NCBI GenBank assembly: GCA_964017235.1
Contig: OZ024933.1
Span: forward strand, 57,952,255 to 58,016,254
From: Sabellastarte sp. h YS-2021
Taxonomy: Eukaryota; Annelida; Polychaeta; Sabellida; Sabellidae
Direction of reading: 5' to 3'
Length of the DNA: 64,000 nt
Shown here: positions 1 through 10,984 of the stretch, piece after piece
Numbering within the stretch: the stretch's first letter is position 1
Layout of the letters: each line of letters opens with the position of its first letter
Position numbers and translations under genes: made by a program
The notes under the pieces: generated by a model
What the model saw: the letters and a program-made list of their open reading frames with translations, nothing else
Told to the model about the DNA's origin: nothing
The model's database searches: none

Positions 1-274
1 TTCAATTCATGGCAAAGAACTAATTACTTCTTAATTTATTTCAAGATAAAAAGTAAGTGATTGAACTGATATAATGATTTTTTTTTTATGTTAAAGCATC
101 TTTAAAGCAAAATACTTTATAATGTATATCATAGTCTTGTGCCTCAATTTATGTCATCTTAGTGTCTCCAAGATGATGCTAACATGTGCTCGAAAGTAGC
201 ACACAGAGGCCTATAAACTACTGGGTGTGAAGAGGAAAGGTGAAAGTTGTAGAGGTAATGGTTAGATTACTCAC
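1..274. other. Intron sequence at the left edge
   Basis: AT-rich sequence with no open frame or splice pair that I could support. It should be the intron that follows MNT exon 8. Confidence 0.5.
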
Positions 275-382
275 GGCCACTTTGTTGCATGGAAACCATG
301 GTAACAGGAGTTGGGAGGGGAGTCATTTCCAGTTTTGGAGACTTTAGTGGAGATTGTGTTGGATGGCCAAGTGCTGATGTAT
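275..382 (-). CDS. MNT: MNT exon 8: Pro/Ser/Thr-rich region
   Basis: Codes for residues 202-236 after a split Asn codon, TSALGHPTQSPLKSPKLEMT then PLPTPVTMVSMQQSG, ending with one base of the next codon. The acceptor is ctttacactttcag with a good pyrimidine tract; the donor is GGCC|gtgagt. The composition (repeated SP and TP pairs) suits the disordered C-terminal part of MNT. No domain is recognisable. The next exon must lie left of base 1. Confidence 0.72.
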
Positions 383-443
383 CTGAAAGTGTAAAGATTA
401 TGATATGTACAAATTTACAATTAATATTTTTGGATCTTTTTAC

Positions 444-468
444 GTGCCAGCGGTAGCGAGGCTGGCAC
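444..468. repeat. Short perfect hairpin in MNT intron 7
   Basis: GTGCCAGC and GCTGGCAC form an 8-bp perfect GC-rich stem with a 9-nt loop, flanked by T runs on both sides in otherwise AT-rich intron. It may be the terminal hairpin of an old transposon. Function unknown. Confidence 0.5.
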
Positions 469-525
469 TTTTAGAGACTGCTTTTATTTTATGTTTTTTT
501 TTTGGTCTCCAGACTTTCATGAATT

Positions 526-625
526 GTGGCATAGCGTGATGAGTGCCTATCTCTTCACAGAAGTTAGCAGTGATGGACTACGTTAGTACTTGGATGGGTG
601 ACCCTTTCAGTGCACTATTTGTGTC
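526..625 (+). other. 5S rRNA-derived sequence (pseudogene or SINE3-type head)
   Basis: The stretch at 582-603, TTAGTACTTGGATGGGTGAC, matches the internal control and helix IV region of animal 5S rRNA almost exactly. Upstream, GGCATAG, TATCTC and AGAAGTTAGCAG align in order with the 5S 5' half (GCCATAC, GATCTC, GGAAGCTAAGCAG) with gaps. The 3' end of 5S is not preserved. It is either a decayed 5S copy or the head of a 5S-derived SINE. It directly abuts the truncated left end of a Helentron-like element at 649. Confidence 0.55.
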
Positions 626-648
626 TCTGATGATTTTGCACCTCACGC

Positions 649-1632
649 TAGTAGAGAAAATAATATCTAACAGAAAGAAACTGCATGTAAAGATTAAATA
701 TTAAAACAAGACAATTCAGTAAAGTAAAAATGATGAAGCTTCAAGACTTCTCCCATTTTGATTTTCAGCTGTATGGTCGAATTATGGTTTGGATGTTTTG
801 AATATTACCCATACATACAGATGTGGCAATACATGCTTTTATGTGGAGTTGGGGCAAAACCTGATGCTCACTTGATGCAATACCATCTGTTACAATGGGA
901 AGTTGGAAAAGTAAAACGGTTAATGAATTCTAATATGACTTTAACAGTGCTTAATCTACATTAAAAGACACCCAAAGGTGCAACAACCAAGATTCAAGTA
1001 AAAAGATATAAGAGAGGTAAAATAGTATCAGACATGCAAGATCAAAGGTCAAATCCAGGTCACACCATGACGTTGCACACATATAACCCTTGACCAATGT
1101 CCCTACCAAATATCAACTTCCTACACCTTACGGTTTCCAAGATATACCCCGGACAAGATTTTATAGGTCAAGGTCACTACGGCAAGGTCAAATCAAGGTC
1201 ACGCCATGACGGTGCACACCTACACCTCCTAACCAATGTCCCTACCACGTATCAACTTCCTACACCTTATGGTTGCTGAGATATAGCCCGGACAAGATTT
1301 TATAGATAAAGGTCACTATAGCAAGGTCAAAGGTCAAATCAAGGTCACATCATGACGTTGCACACCTACACCTCCTAACCAATGTCCCTACCAAGTATCA
1401 ACTTCCTACACATTACAGTTTCGGACATATAGCCCGGACAAGTTTTTATAGGTTAAGGTCACTACGGCAAGATCAAAGGTCAAATCAAGGTCACACCATG
1501 ACGTTGCACACCTACACCCCCTAACCAATGTCCCTACCAAGTATCAACTTCCTACACCTTATGGTTTCTGAGATACAGGCCGGACAAACTTCTTCCCGCC
1601 ACCCGCCCACCATGGGTGAAAACAATAGCAGA
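649..1632 (+). mobile_element. Helentron-like element, copy 1 (truncated at both ends)
   Basis: From 649 it matches the 5' unique region of the copies at 12790 and 20323 (for example the shared TTAATGAATTCTAATATGAC). It then holds about four inner repeat monomers (about 1010-1600) and ends in the pre-terminal CACCATGGGTGAAAACAATA. The 5' hairpin and sub-terminal repeat and the 3' terminal hairpin are missing. There is no transposase or helicase frame. Confidence 0.65.
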
Positions 1633-1694
1633 GTTTGATATCAACAATTGAAACTGCTTTACAATTCCTACAGTAGCTTTGAATTTCTACTCAC

Positions 1695-1769
1695 TTGGTG
1701 TGGAGGTTGTAGATAGTGTAGAACTAGACATTCCATCATCGTCACTGAGTATAGGATCATCTCCATCAG
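1695..1769 (-). CDS. MNT: MNT exon 7: acidic/serine-rich segment
   Basis: Codes for residues 177-200 (ADGDDPILSDDDGMSSSTLS and TTSTP) with split codons at both ends. The acceptor is tattttgtag. The donor is CCAA|gtgagt at 1694; the same bases contain an in-frame TAG at 1687-1689 if the intron is retained. The donor is preferred because the next exon (275-382) continues in the matching phase and MNT proteins have a long C-terminal region. Confidence 0.78.
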
Positions 1770-2279
1770 CTACAAAATACACACACTGAAGCAATGAATA
1801 TGAATGTAATTTATTAGTGGCTGGATGGCCAGATTATCATAGGTGGAAGTGTACAACCACGGTCGGTCACTGAGAATTTCTAGAATTGTGACAAGTTGTC
1901 AAAATCGACCCCCCGAGAGCCGAGCAAACAAAATTTGTCTCGCTACTCGGTATTCCCATGGTTTAGTATGCACAGTTTTTCTTCTCCAGAAAAACAATGA
2001 TGGTTTCCAGAAATAATGTCTTTGCCTTAAAATAGTTGTGAAATCTATGCAAAATTTATAATATTGTTGTAAAATGAGAAATATTATATAAAATTCTCCA
2101 ATACACAAAGTATGTGTTGTTATGTTGTACTAAAAACGTGACCAAGGGGGTGACAGTATAATATACTAGCAACTATCAAGTGGACTAGAAACTTAGAAAG
2201 CACTCGAGATCTTCCCAAATCGACCCCAACTGCGAATATCAACCACCCGGTAACAGCCTTTATTTCTAATAATTGATTT
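1770..2279. other. Intron 6 sequence without recognisable genes
   Basis: AT-rich sequence next to MNT exon 7. A short minus-strand frame at 1899-2108 has no family resemblance. I see no supported feature. Confidence 0.4.
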
Positions 2280-3265
2280 TTCAGCTGACAGCTTACCTTT
2301 CATATGTATCTGAATATCCAAGTGTTTTTCATATACTTTATGCATTTTTATTGAATACATTGACAGATTCGGTCACAAATTTCAAGTTTGCTTATGTTTT
2401 TACCATATTTACAGCAAGTGAGCATTTTTGCAGATGTTAAATGTCGGACATGTACAAAGCACCCTTAATCTTACCAGACTTGACAATCGTCATAAACTTT
2501 TATGGTTTCATGGCAAACAATCTAGTAAAGAAACAATCATGGCTCAATCGTCGGTTGTACAAAATGGAAAATAAATCGACCATGAAACTTGGGTGCGATT
2601 CCTAGCAATAGGGATGGGTTGGTAGGAATCGTGTCTTCACGCTGTCTTGGTATCTAGAGCATTTTCCTGAAATACCGTGATTTTTCAATAGCCACTTCAC
2701 TTGTAAATGTATACAATTCAAGAAAAACTTCAAATAGTAGACACAAACCCTCAATCTGCAGAAACTCTAAGCTTTTATCCTATATCTTTTGTACATTTGC
2801 AGACTTTATACCGTAATGATTTCATTGAGCAGAACTAACATACTTTGGTAAATAAGTTACAAAATGTTATAACCTCAATCTCGCTTCTCAACATATATAA
2901 TGGGAAGAAAACTTAAAATATTGGAAACAAACCACAAATTTGAAGAGATTGCACAAATTTATCCAACATTTTGTGCTTCTGGGGACTTTTATTATGACTT
3001 CACGGAGAGGAAACATCCATGTTCCACTTGGCTGTACTATCATGCAGAGTCCCAGAATTGGAATGGTTATGTATTGGTGACCTCCAAATCCCGATTTTTG
3101 ATACTGAATCATCACTATATTTTGTGCATCTGTTGACTTTTATTGTGATTTCACTGAGAGGAAACACCCATGTTCCACTAGATTGTACTTTAATGCAGAG
3201 TCTCAGAATCAGAATGGGTTTGTATTGACGACCTCCCGATCTACACATTTTTGATACCGACCCAT
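2280..3265. repeat. Dispersed repeat family D, longest copy, with an internal duplication
   Basis: Parts of this stretch recur at 19380-19560 and 22370-22750 (shared signals include a GTTTATGT...CCATATTTACAG block and an ACATTTTTGATA end). Within it, about 2973-3130 and 3131-3260 are a diverged direct duplication built around TTCACTGAGAGGAAACACCC. It is a decayed interspersed element of unknown class. Confidence 0.5.
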
Positions 3266-3528
3266 AACACACACACACCCCCCCACCCCACACCAAAATT
3301 TATACAGTCTGGGACCAATGAGTAGAACTCTATAAAGCAGAATTCCCCGTCAAGAAGACAATAAATACTCTAGGGATGGGCCCGTAGCATGCTGTAAAAG
3401 TAGAAATATGAGCCACCAAAAACATCACTAATTCTTCACAAGAATTAAAACTAGAAATAGGCCGCCCTGTTGATAGTAGATGCGAATAGAAACAGGATAG
3501 CATAGAAGAACACACATTATCATGTGTA

Positions 3529-5119
3529 ATGTCCACCCATGAACCTTTTGCCCAAATTGTACAGTAGTCTTACAAGACCTTGTTTCATTTGTAAAATATA
3601 TCAATGATGCTTAAATATTTGTTAGTGTAGATGTAAATAATTTCAGCTTCATGCCTTTTTGCATTGGTTGGGTTGAAAATTTTGACGAAATCACTCTATC
3701 TTGCACGGTTAAGAAGATAGAAGCAAATTCCTGTTTTTCTATTTTTGGCAAAAATTTGAAAATTCAAAATGGCCGCCATTTTTGGGAAAAGGAAATTTTT
3801 TTGAAAATTGCCAAGAGTACATTTCTTAGATACCCTATGGGTCGAAAATTTCAACGAAATAACTCTATTTTGCACGGTTAAGGCCAGTTTGTGTTTTTCC
3901 ATTTTGGGCAAAAATTCGAAAATTCAAAATGGCTGCCATTTTTGGGGAGGGGAAAATTTTTTGCAAATTGCAAAGATTACATTTCTTAGACACCCTGTGG
4001 GTCGAAAATTTCGACGAAATCGCTCTATCTCGCACGGTTAAGGAGATAGAAGCAAATTAGTGTTTTGCCATTTTTGGCAAAAATTCGAAAATTCAAAATG
4101 GCCGCCATTTTTGGGGAGGGGAAAATTTTTGAAAATTGCAAAGATTGCATTCCTTAGATACCCTGTGGGTCGAAAATTTCGACGAAATCGCTCTATCTCG
4201 CACGGTTAAGGAGATAGAAGCAAATTTGTGTTTTGCCATTTTTGGCAAAAATTCGAAAATTCAAAATGGCCGCCATTTTTGGGGAGGGGAAAATTTTTTG
4301 AAAATTGCAAATATTACATTCCTTAGATACCTTGTGGGTCGAAAATTTCGACGAAATCGCTCTATCTCGCACGGTTAAGGAGATAGAAGGAAATTTGTGT
4401 TTTGCCATTTTTGGCAAAAATTCAAAATGGCCGCCATATTTGGGGAGGGGAAAACTTTTTAAAAATTGGCAAGAGTAGAATTTTCAGATACCCTGCGGGT
4501 CGAAAATTTTGCCGAAATCGCTCTATCTCGCACGGTTAAGGAGATAGAAGCAAATTAGTGTTTTGCCATTTTTGGCAAAAATTCAAAAATTCAAAATGGC
4601 CGCCATTTTTGGGGAGGGGAAAATTTTTGGAAAATTGCATAGATTGCATTCCTTAGATACCCTGTGGGTCAAAAATTCTGTCGAAATCGCTCTATCTCTT
4701 ACGGTTTCTGAGATATTAGCAAATTACTCAAAAGTAGTACTGAAAATACACAATGAAGTACCTAAATGGCTATTACTCATGTACTGACAAAGCTATCAGT
4801 CCCAAATGCAATACCAAGCGAGCTATGGACATAACAATCTTGTATTCAAAATTGTAGTAAAATATCTTTAATTATTTTGGCTTAAATGCACGGAAACCAA
4901 TGGGTACTGAAAATAGCTGTACTTAAGTATTACTCAGTAAGCAAAAGAGGTACAACAGCCAAAAGCAATCCCAAGCAAGCTACTGACCCAATAAGCCTGC
5001 ATACCAAATTTGGTGACAATAGCTCTAATACTTTTCCTTTAAATGAGCGGAAACCATGCGTGACGCCGGACAACGAAAAAAGCAAAAATAATATATCCAC
5101 CCCCTAGGGGGGTGGACAT
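3529..5119 (+). mobile_element. Non-autonomous element with inner 165-bp repeats and terminal hairpin
   Basis: The left end carries ATGTCCACCC (3529-3538). The right end is a hairpin TCCACCCCC-TA-GGGGGGTGGA (5096-5116) whose right arm continues to GGGTGGACAT (5110-5119), the exact complement of the left end. Between them lie about seven diverged repeats of about 165 bp (3640-4730) and a unique segment. No coding capacity. The layout (left end complementary to the right arm of a 3' hairpin, plus inner tandem repeats) is like Helentron-associated elements, though the sequence is unrelated to the family at 20323. Confidence 0.6.
3640..4730 (+). repeat. Tandem repeat of about 165 bp, seven diverged units
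   Basis: Units recur near 3669, 3837, 3997, 4165, 4336, 4496 and 4665, marked by GTGGGTCGAAAATTTCGACG and CTCTATCTCGCACGGTTAAG. Most carry AAAATGGCCGCCATTTT, a near-perfect palindrome that contains GCCGCCATTTT, the YY1-type consensus. Short frames through the units are repeat artefacts. Confidence 0.8.
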
Positions 5120-5122
5120 AAT

Positions 5123-5727
5123 TCACAAATGGTTAGTTTCTACTTGAGATATTAATGCAGATTTAAACTAGAAAAAGGTTTTTGCTGACAAAAAACGAGC
5201 GGCCAGGATGGAGACTTGGGTTAATAAAGCTGTAGTAGTTGCAGTATGAGACTGTAAGCAGAAAGTAAGCTTTACTGTGTTTTGTTATCTGATAAAAAAT
5301 TGGATTATTTAAAAACTGTAGCAGTTGCAGACTGTAAGCAGAATGTGAGCTATTACTTCCAGAAGGATCCACTTCTATGAACCTAAATATAAATCTCCTT
5401 GTTTGAACTGTTTACCCCAAAGAAGATTTACTGTAAGCATATCCCTTAATGAAAGGAAATGAATACATCTTGATATCCCTTATCAACCTTTTCACTCAGT
5501 GTGCAGAAGGGGATGAATAGCACCGCAGACCACAAGAGAGTCAGTGGGACTTCCTATGAATGTGTCTCCAGATATATATCACACAAAAGCAAATACCGAG
5601 TTGGATGAGAAAGAACAACTCATTCCCTCTCAATTAGCTGGAGATACATAAAATACTGTACAAGAAAAACTATTTTTGAGAAAGTGTTTTTTTCCCAGTC
5701 ATCTTATCTTCTGAAAGAAGTCAAGTC
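5123..5727. other. Intron 6 sequence without recognisable features
   Basis: AT-rich. A short segment is repeated around 5224-5265 and 5310-5350 (GTAGCAGTTGCAG...CTGTAAGCAGAA). No gene seen. Confidence 0.4.
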
Positions 5728-6339
5728 TATATGTTATGTACAAGTTGAGATTTTGTACAAGTTGCAAGTTGTACAAGCTGAACTTTTTTCAGTTAAACAA
5801 TGTATTTTAATGAATTTTATACTTGAAAATTCATAAAATCAACATATCCGATCTTCATAAATAACAAATTCACTATAAATTATACTTCTTTGATGAGAAA
5901 GTAAATTGTTGACCTGTACATTTTCACATTTTTTGACAATTATGAAACTTTTAATGTATATCTTTATATTATTTTAAAAGTTTGAGTCACACTGGCCCAA
6001 GTAAAGCTTGTATCTGATTTTGAGTTTGTTGGTGTTTATAACTTAATGATTTATAATCAGGTTTTTGTCAACAATTCTCCTGACATTACTTGTTTCAAAA
6101 CAATAGGATACATAAAATTAATTATTTCATGATGATAAAACCACATTTGAATTTTAAGAATATACAAGGCTTTTATTAATGAAAAGCATGCATCAATTAC
6201 AATTATGATTGTACTATCATCTGTCCTTTGATGCTTTCCCTTACCCACTTGTGATCCTAGTTTATTGCCTAGAGGTAAATGACAAAATAGCTCTGTTGCT
6301 ATAGGAAGCCACACCCAGACAGTTGATTGCATTTAGAAG

Positions 6340-8060
6340 ATTTCAAGTTTGTTTCTTTCGGGACCATGTCAGAGGAAGAAGTCCTTACATTTCATAAAGT
6401 CCACACCAAATAAATCATGTGACTTGGATCCCATCCCAACATCATTGGTCCTTGAATGTATCAATGTGCTCCTGACTCCTATTACAAATATTGTGAACTA
6501 CTCTCTACAGGAGGGCAGTTTCCCTTCCTGTTTTAAGACTGCACATGTTACACCCTTGTTGAAAAAAGCTGGTCTTGATAAGAATATTCTCAAGAATTAT
6601 CGACCAGTGTCCCACCTCAGCTACATCTCCAAACTCATAGAGAAAGCTGTGGCTAAGCAGATAAATGAGCATATTGCTCACGAGGGTATATCTAACGAAA
6701 ACCAGTCCACATATAGAGCTTTTCACACTACTGAAACGGCGTTGCTCAAAATACAAAATGACATTGCCACATCAATGGACAAGGGTGCAGCTGTTGGATT
6801 AGTCCTTTTGGACTTGTCTGCAGCTTTCGATACAATAGGATACTCAATCCTATTCAACTGCCTTCAGCACTGGTATGGCATTGATGGGGTAGTGCTTAAG
6901 TGGGTCCAGTCATACCTCAACTCACGCAAGCAGCGCATCAAAATAGATGGACATCTTTCAGATGCTTTTCAACTCCCTTACAGGGTTCCCCAGGGCTCAG
7001 TTCTAGGGCCACTGCTTTTTACCCTATACACAACCCCTCTCAGTTCAGTCATATCTAAATTCAATGTCACCCACCACTTATATGCAGATGACACACAAAT
7101 TTACTTGGAACTCGACTCTAGGAACTTCGATTCCAGTATCACTGAATTAACAAATTGCCTTGAGGCGGTCCAGGCTTGGATGGGAAATAATAAGCTTAAA
7201 TTAAATCCTGACAAGACAGAATTCATAGTGATTGGTGATGATCAAATTAGAAGTTCCCTGAAGTCATCTTTCCCAGTGAGTTTGCTTGGCAACACCATGG
7301 AACCAGCTGAATCGGTAAAAAACCTTGGTGTCATCCTGGATGCTGAAAATTCAATGCAAAGACACGTGGCTAATCTATGTCGCATAAGTTACTACCATCT
7401 CCGGGAACTACGAAGGGTCCGCAGGTACTTAAATCATGAAACAGCTGTAAAGGTGGCAAATGCCTTGGTAAGCAGTCGTCTGGATTACTGTAACTCACTG
7501 CTTTATAACACAAAACAGGCATATACTAGCAGACTACAGAGAGTTCAAAATGCCTTATGTCGGACGGTGTGCAAGCTAAATAAATACTGTCATGTTACAC
7601 CCTTCCTGCACAAACTACACTGGCTCCCCATTCATTACCGTGTACTGTTCAAATATAATCTCCTCATTTATAAAGCAATACATTTGAGCCAACCTCCATA
7701 TCTCTCCACTCTAATTAGGCGGAGTGATCTCACACGGGGCAATCGCCTATCAATTTCCTCATCTAAACCAAATAAACGCTCAGGGCTACGCAGTTTCATA
7801 GCAGGGGCTCCCACAGAGTGGAACAAGCTTCCTCAAGCCATCAGAACCATAGAAAGCATTTCTGGTTTTAGGAAACAGTTGAAAACATACCTTTTTAGAT
7901 TGGCTTATCCTCCACCATAGCCTATCTCCCCTACCGGATGCTAATATGGAAACGGACATCTTTCTGGAACTGGACTATCCCTTTTTGCACATCAGCGCCT
8001 TAGAGGATGTTTACATCAAATTCGGCGCTATATAAGTGTTTCTTACTTACTTACTTACTT
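6340..8060 (+). mobile_element. 5'-truncated CR1/L2-type LINE
   Basis: Holds the reverse transcriptase frame, a 3' UTR ending in GGCGCTATATAAGTG and a (TTAC)n tail at 8043-8059, a typical CR1/L2 3' end. The endonuclease and any ORF1 are missing, as expected from 5' truncation. It sits inside the TIR element 5730-8691 and so arrived after it. Target duplications were not identified. Confidence 0.8.
6349..7920 (+). CDS. LINE reverse transcriptase (CR1/L2 clade), partial
   Basis: A 523-residue frame covering most of a non-LTR reverse transcriptase. Visible motifs are NKSCDLDPIPTSL (21-33), LLDLSAAFDT (153-162), VPQGSVLGPLLF (213-224), YADD catalytic residues (245-248) and LGV (about 325). The C-terminal part has SSRLDYCNSLLYNT, RVQNALCR and LHWLPI, typical of CR1/L2. 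The listed start is not a true initiator. The family motif SEEEVLTF is readable in another frame at 6367-6390, so a 1-nt frameshift near 6390 separates it from the rest. No other break is seen. Not expected to be active. Confidence 0.88.
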   Translation: MFLSGPCQRKKSLHFIKSTPNKSCDLDPIPTSLVLECINVLLTPITNIVNYSLQEGSFPSCFKTAHVTPLLKKAGLDKNILKNYRPVSHLSYISKLIEKAVAKQINEHIAHEGISNENQSTYRAFHTTETALLKIQNDIATSMDKGAAVGLVLLDLSAAFDTIGYSILFNCLQHWYGIDGVVLKWVQSYLNSRKQRIKIDGHLSDAFQLPYRVPQGSVLGPLLFTLYTTPLSSVISKFNVTHHLYADDTQIYLELDSRNFDSSITELTNCLEAVQAWMGNNKLKLNPDKTEFIVIGDDQIRSSLKSSFPVSLLGNTMEPAESVKNLGVILDAENSMQRHVANLCRISYYHLRELRRVRRYLNHETAVKVANALVSSRLDYCNSLLYNTKQAYTSRLQRVQNALCRTVCKLNKYCHVTPFLHKLHWLPIHYRVLFKYNLLIYKAIHLSQPPYLSTLIRRSDLTRGNRLSISSSKPNKRSGLRSFIAGAPTEWNKLPQAIRTIESISGFRKQLKTYLFRLAYPPP

Positions 8061-8693
8061 CTCACTCATTACTTTCATCAACTTTCATCTTTGAAGTCTG
8101 ATTGTTACTATTAAAACATTTCTGCCTTAGTATTTTTGAAAAGAAAAATGACTCCAGTCCACAGTTCCACAAAAAACTCCAATGAGAACAAAGCTAGAGT
8201 CTTATAAGCATCAATAAGGAACAGCTCATATTTATACTGAACTTAGTATTTAACACAAAAGCTTAATCTTTTTTCTGCATGATAAACAATAAATAATTTG
8301 ACCCATGAGTTATAAAGTACAAACTTAATATATTAATGTGTATATAAGTATTTTAAGTGTTTCGGGTAAAATTTTTCAAGGTTTTCTGTCAATTCAGTGT
8401 TAATTTTTTTATGGAAAAAATATTTATATGCGACCCTCTAACGTTAATTTGGATATTTCTGCACATAAAATAAGAAATATTTTCAATAAAATTGTTAATT
8501 TAACCAAAATTCTTTTTAAATCCAACTTGTACAACAGTATTGTACAAGTTGGGATTACTTGATGGTGAAATTCTGTACAAGTTACAACTTGCATAGCCAA
8601 TCTTGTATGAGTTGCAACTTGTACAAACTACTTGTACAGGCTCTTTGTACAAGTTGCAACTTGTACAAAATCTCAACTTGTACATAACATATA

Positions 8694-9209
8694 CATTGGA
8701 CCAATTTAAATAGTCTATGTGAAGAAGTAGCTACATCAACAACTCCTGCTGCAAAACAAAAGCTGAATTAATTAAAGCCTTTTCCTCCCCCAAAAAAGGA
8801 AAAGACATAGCCACACAATTCCACAAGAATGGAATCAGAAGAATGTGGGACATTTTTAACGTGTCTAAAATTGGGAATTTATATTATATAAACATCGATC
8901 AGCTACAATATGTTAATAACCACATCAGTGCATGCTAAATACCTCATTTTTTTGAAGATGCCAAAACTTCATAAACTGTAGGAGCTTAGCTTTGCCAGAT
9001 AACAGAAATTTTGTTTTAAGTATACATGTGCCAGGTGTGGTTTTAAAAAGTCTTAAAAATAAATGGGGTGTGAGTAAGAACTATATATTTATTATCATGT
9101 TAAGATGGCCAAAGTCTCTGAAATACAAGAATTTTAAGTAAAAAGGTAAAAAAAAATCTTCCTTAAGCTTAATCAATGTGTTAAGTTAAACTGATCTTAT
9201 TGAACAGTT
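8694..9209. other. Intron 6 sequence without recognisable features
   Basis: AT-rich, no open frame or repeat boundary that I can support. Confidence 0.4.
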
Positions 9210-10010
9210 AGTCAGTTGGCGGCTGAAAACCCTCATTTTTACTTCAAGATGGCCATGGCTGTACTTGTATTGGAACTCCAAGGTGGAAAGAAAATAAGAA
9301 TGTCCCTATTGTCATCTTTAATAAGTATGCAAAATTTAACTGAGGTGAACAATATGATAGCTATAGATGAAAAACTCCATAATTTCACTGCAAGGTGGCC
9401 ATAAGTTCATTAATATTGGGACTTAAAGGTGACCATAAAATAAGAATGTCCCTTTTGTCATCCTTTATAAGTGTACAAAGTTTAGCTGAGGTCAGATGAA
9501 CAATAAGATAGCTGTAGGCTGAAAACTTCCGTTTTTCACTTTAAGGAGACCATAGCTTCATTCATATTGGGACTTTAAGGTGACCATAAAATCAGAATGT
9601 CCCTTCTGGCAACCTTTATAAATGTGCCAACTTTTATTTTAAAAATTTAAATATTAACTGTGCTTAGGGCTGAAAAACCCTATATTTCAAGTTTAAGATG
9701 GCCATAACATTATTAATATTTAAATCATTCGGTAGTAAGAGCCTTCTTTTGATCTACCTCAATATCAATTTATGTTAGGTTTAAAAAAAATGAAAAAATA
9801 AAGGGGCCAGTCAGTTTTATTATAATTTTATGACTTGGGAGGGGGGGGGGGGCATAGCTCCAATAACATTAACAGTTTAAGATCACCATAAGGTCAAGAT
9901 AATCCTTTGGTAAATCTTAATATATATGCCAAGTTTGGTTGAAAAAAGTGAAAAACTTAAGTGAACTAGAGGGTCAAAACCCCCTTTTTTGACATTAAGG
10001 TGACCTAAGA
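9210..10010 (+). repeat. Diverged repeats related to the element at 15325-18551
   Basis: Motifs such as TTAATATTGGGACTTAAAGG followed by TGACCATAAAAT recur near 9410 and 9560. The same text, more diverged, is found at 16310-16330 and 18340-18440. A G run of 12 lies at 9841-9852. It appears to be a decayed partial copy of the same repeat family. No terminal hairpin was found. Confidence 0.5.
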
Positions 10011-10984
10011 TTGCACGTACAAGGCTAAAACTTCGGCATGTGAAAGATTATCAAAAAGTAGCTGAATAAGTTATCCCACAAAACGCCGAAATCCTGACCA
10101 TTTTTCAGATACAGACAAAGTACCCATTTTAAAAAAATTTACGAAAATCAAACGCCTCCCATTTATTTAGGCATCTATGGTCCGATTGATGAGAAAATCC
10201 TTTCTGACCTGCGAAATTGGTCTAGAATGTACCTGGTAAATTTTATAATACTGGTGTGTGTGTTTTTTAGGAAACGTGATGACAGGGTGTTTTTGAAAAA
10301 TGCTTACGGTTACCTTAAGTAAAGCTTAAGGTCTCCTGAAAGTATCCCAAAAATTTTTCCCGCCCCTATAGTCTTAAAGAAAGATAAGCAGGAAAGAAAA
10401 ATTTGAAAGCCCATGAAGTTGTTCAAGGGAGACCATAATCCGCGGTGGCGGTGATCAGTCGAACTTACGTGAAAACAAATAAGCGCCCCCTGACGGAATT
10501 AATTTTCACTATCCAAGCTCATTAGTTAGAAATACCCAAAATTAAAGTGAAAATTTCAACGCGTACATTCTTTAAATTTCTTTTCCATTTTGGTAAACTG
10601 CCAATGCAAAACTGATTCAATTTTGGGATTTCAAAAGGAAATAGAATATCGCCAATCAAACCAATACACATGAAAACAGTTCGATTGCTACAAAAGTTTT
10701 AAAATCTGCAAAAGATAGGATAAAATTTACAACTTCATCAGATTTAGGGTTTGTTTTCACATCTCTAAGTTCTACCACAAATATATCTGACAACATTTGA
10801 GATGGCCATTGTAAAGTGTCCAGCAGTATTCTACTGAAATGGTCTTGAAACCAAGATACTGGTGACTCAGACCCATCCCTAATAAATACCAGGTAATTTG
10901 ATAACTGAAATTTTCCAATGAAATGTATCCCACTATATAGGGAGTGGGGGTGAGGGCTTACCTAATTTATTTTAGAAGATTAAG
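10011..10984. other. Intron 6 sequence, probable old repeat
   Basis: No coding signal. A small inverted repeat ACCTTAAG-(5 nt)-CTTAAGGT lies at about 10313-10333. The stretch reads like old transposon sequence but I cannot name it. Confidence 0.35.

Larger units (their letters stand above)
5730..8691. mobile_element. TIR element of 2.96 kb with TGTACAAGTTG-rich ends, hosting a LINE
   Basis: The first 48 bases or so (starting TATGTTATGTACAAGTTGAG) are matched nearly perfectly by the inverted complement ending at 8691. Both sides are followed by TA (5728-5729 and 8692-8693), a possible TA target duplication. The right sub-terminal region (8520-8680) holds several TTGCAACTTGTACAA-type palindromic motifs. 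Once the 1.7-kb LINE is removed only about 1.2 kb remains, with no transposase, so it is non-autonomous. A Tc1/mariner-like or other TA-targeting superfamily is possible but unproven. Confidence 0.65.

Noticed and set aside
1687-1689. TAG as the end of the MNT protein
   Set aside because: It lies inside the donor GTGAGTAG; using that donor connects in phase to exon 275-382, and MNT proteins are longer.
3651-4787. Series of short frames with similar products on both strands
   Set aside because: They follow the 165-bp tandem repeat and change with its indels; not genes.
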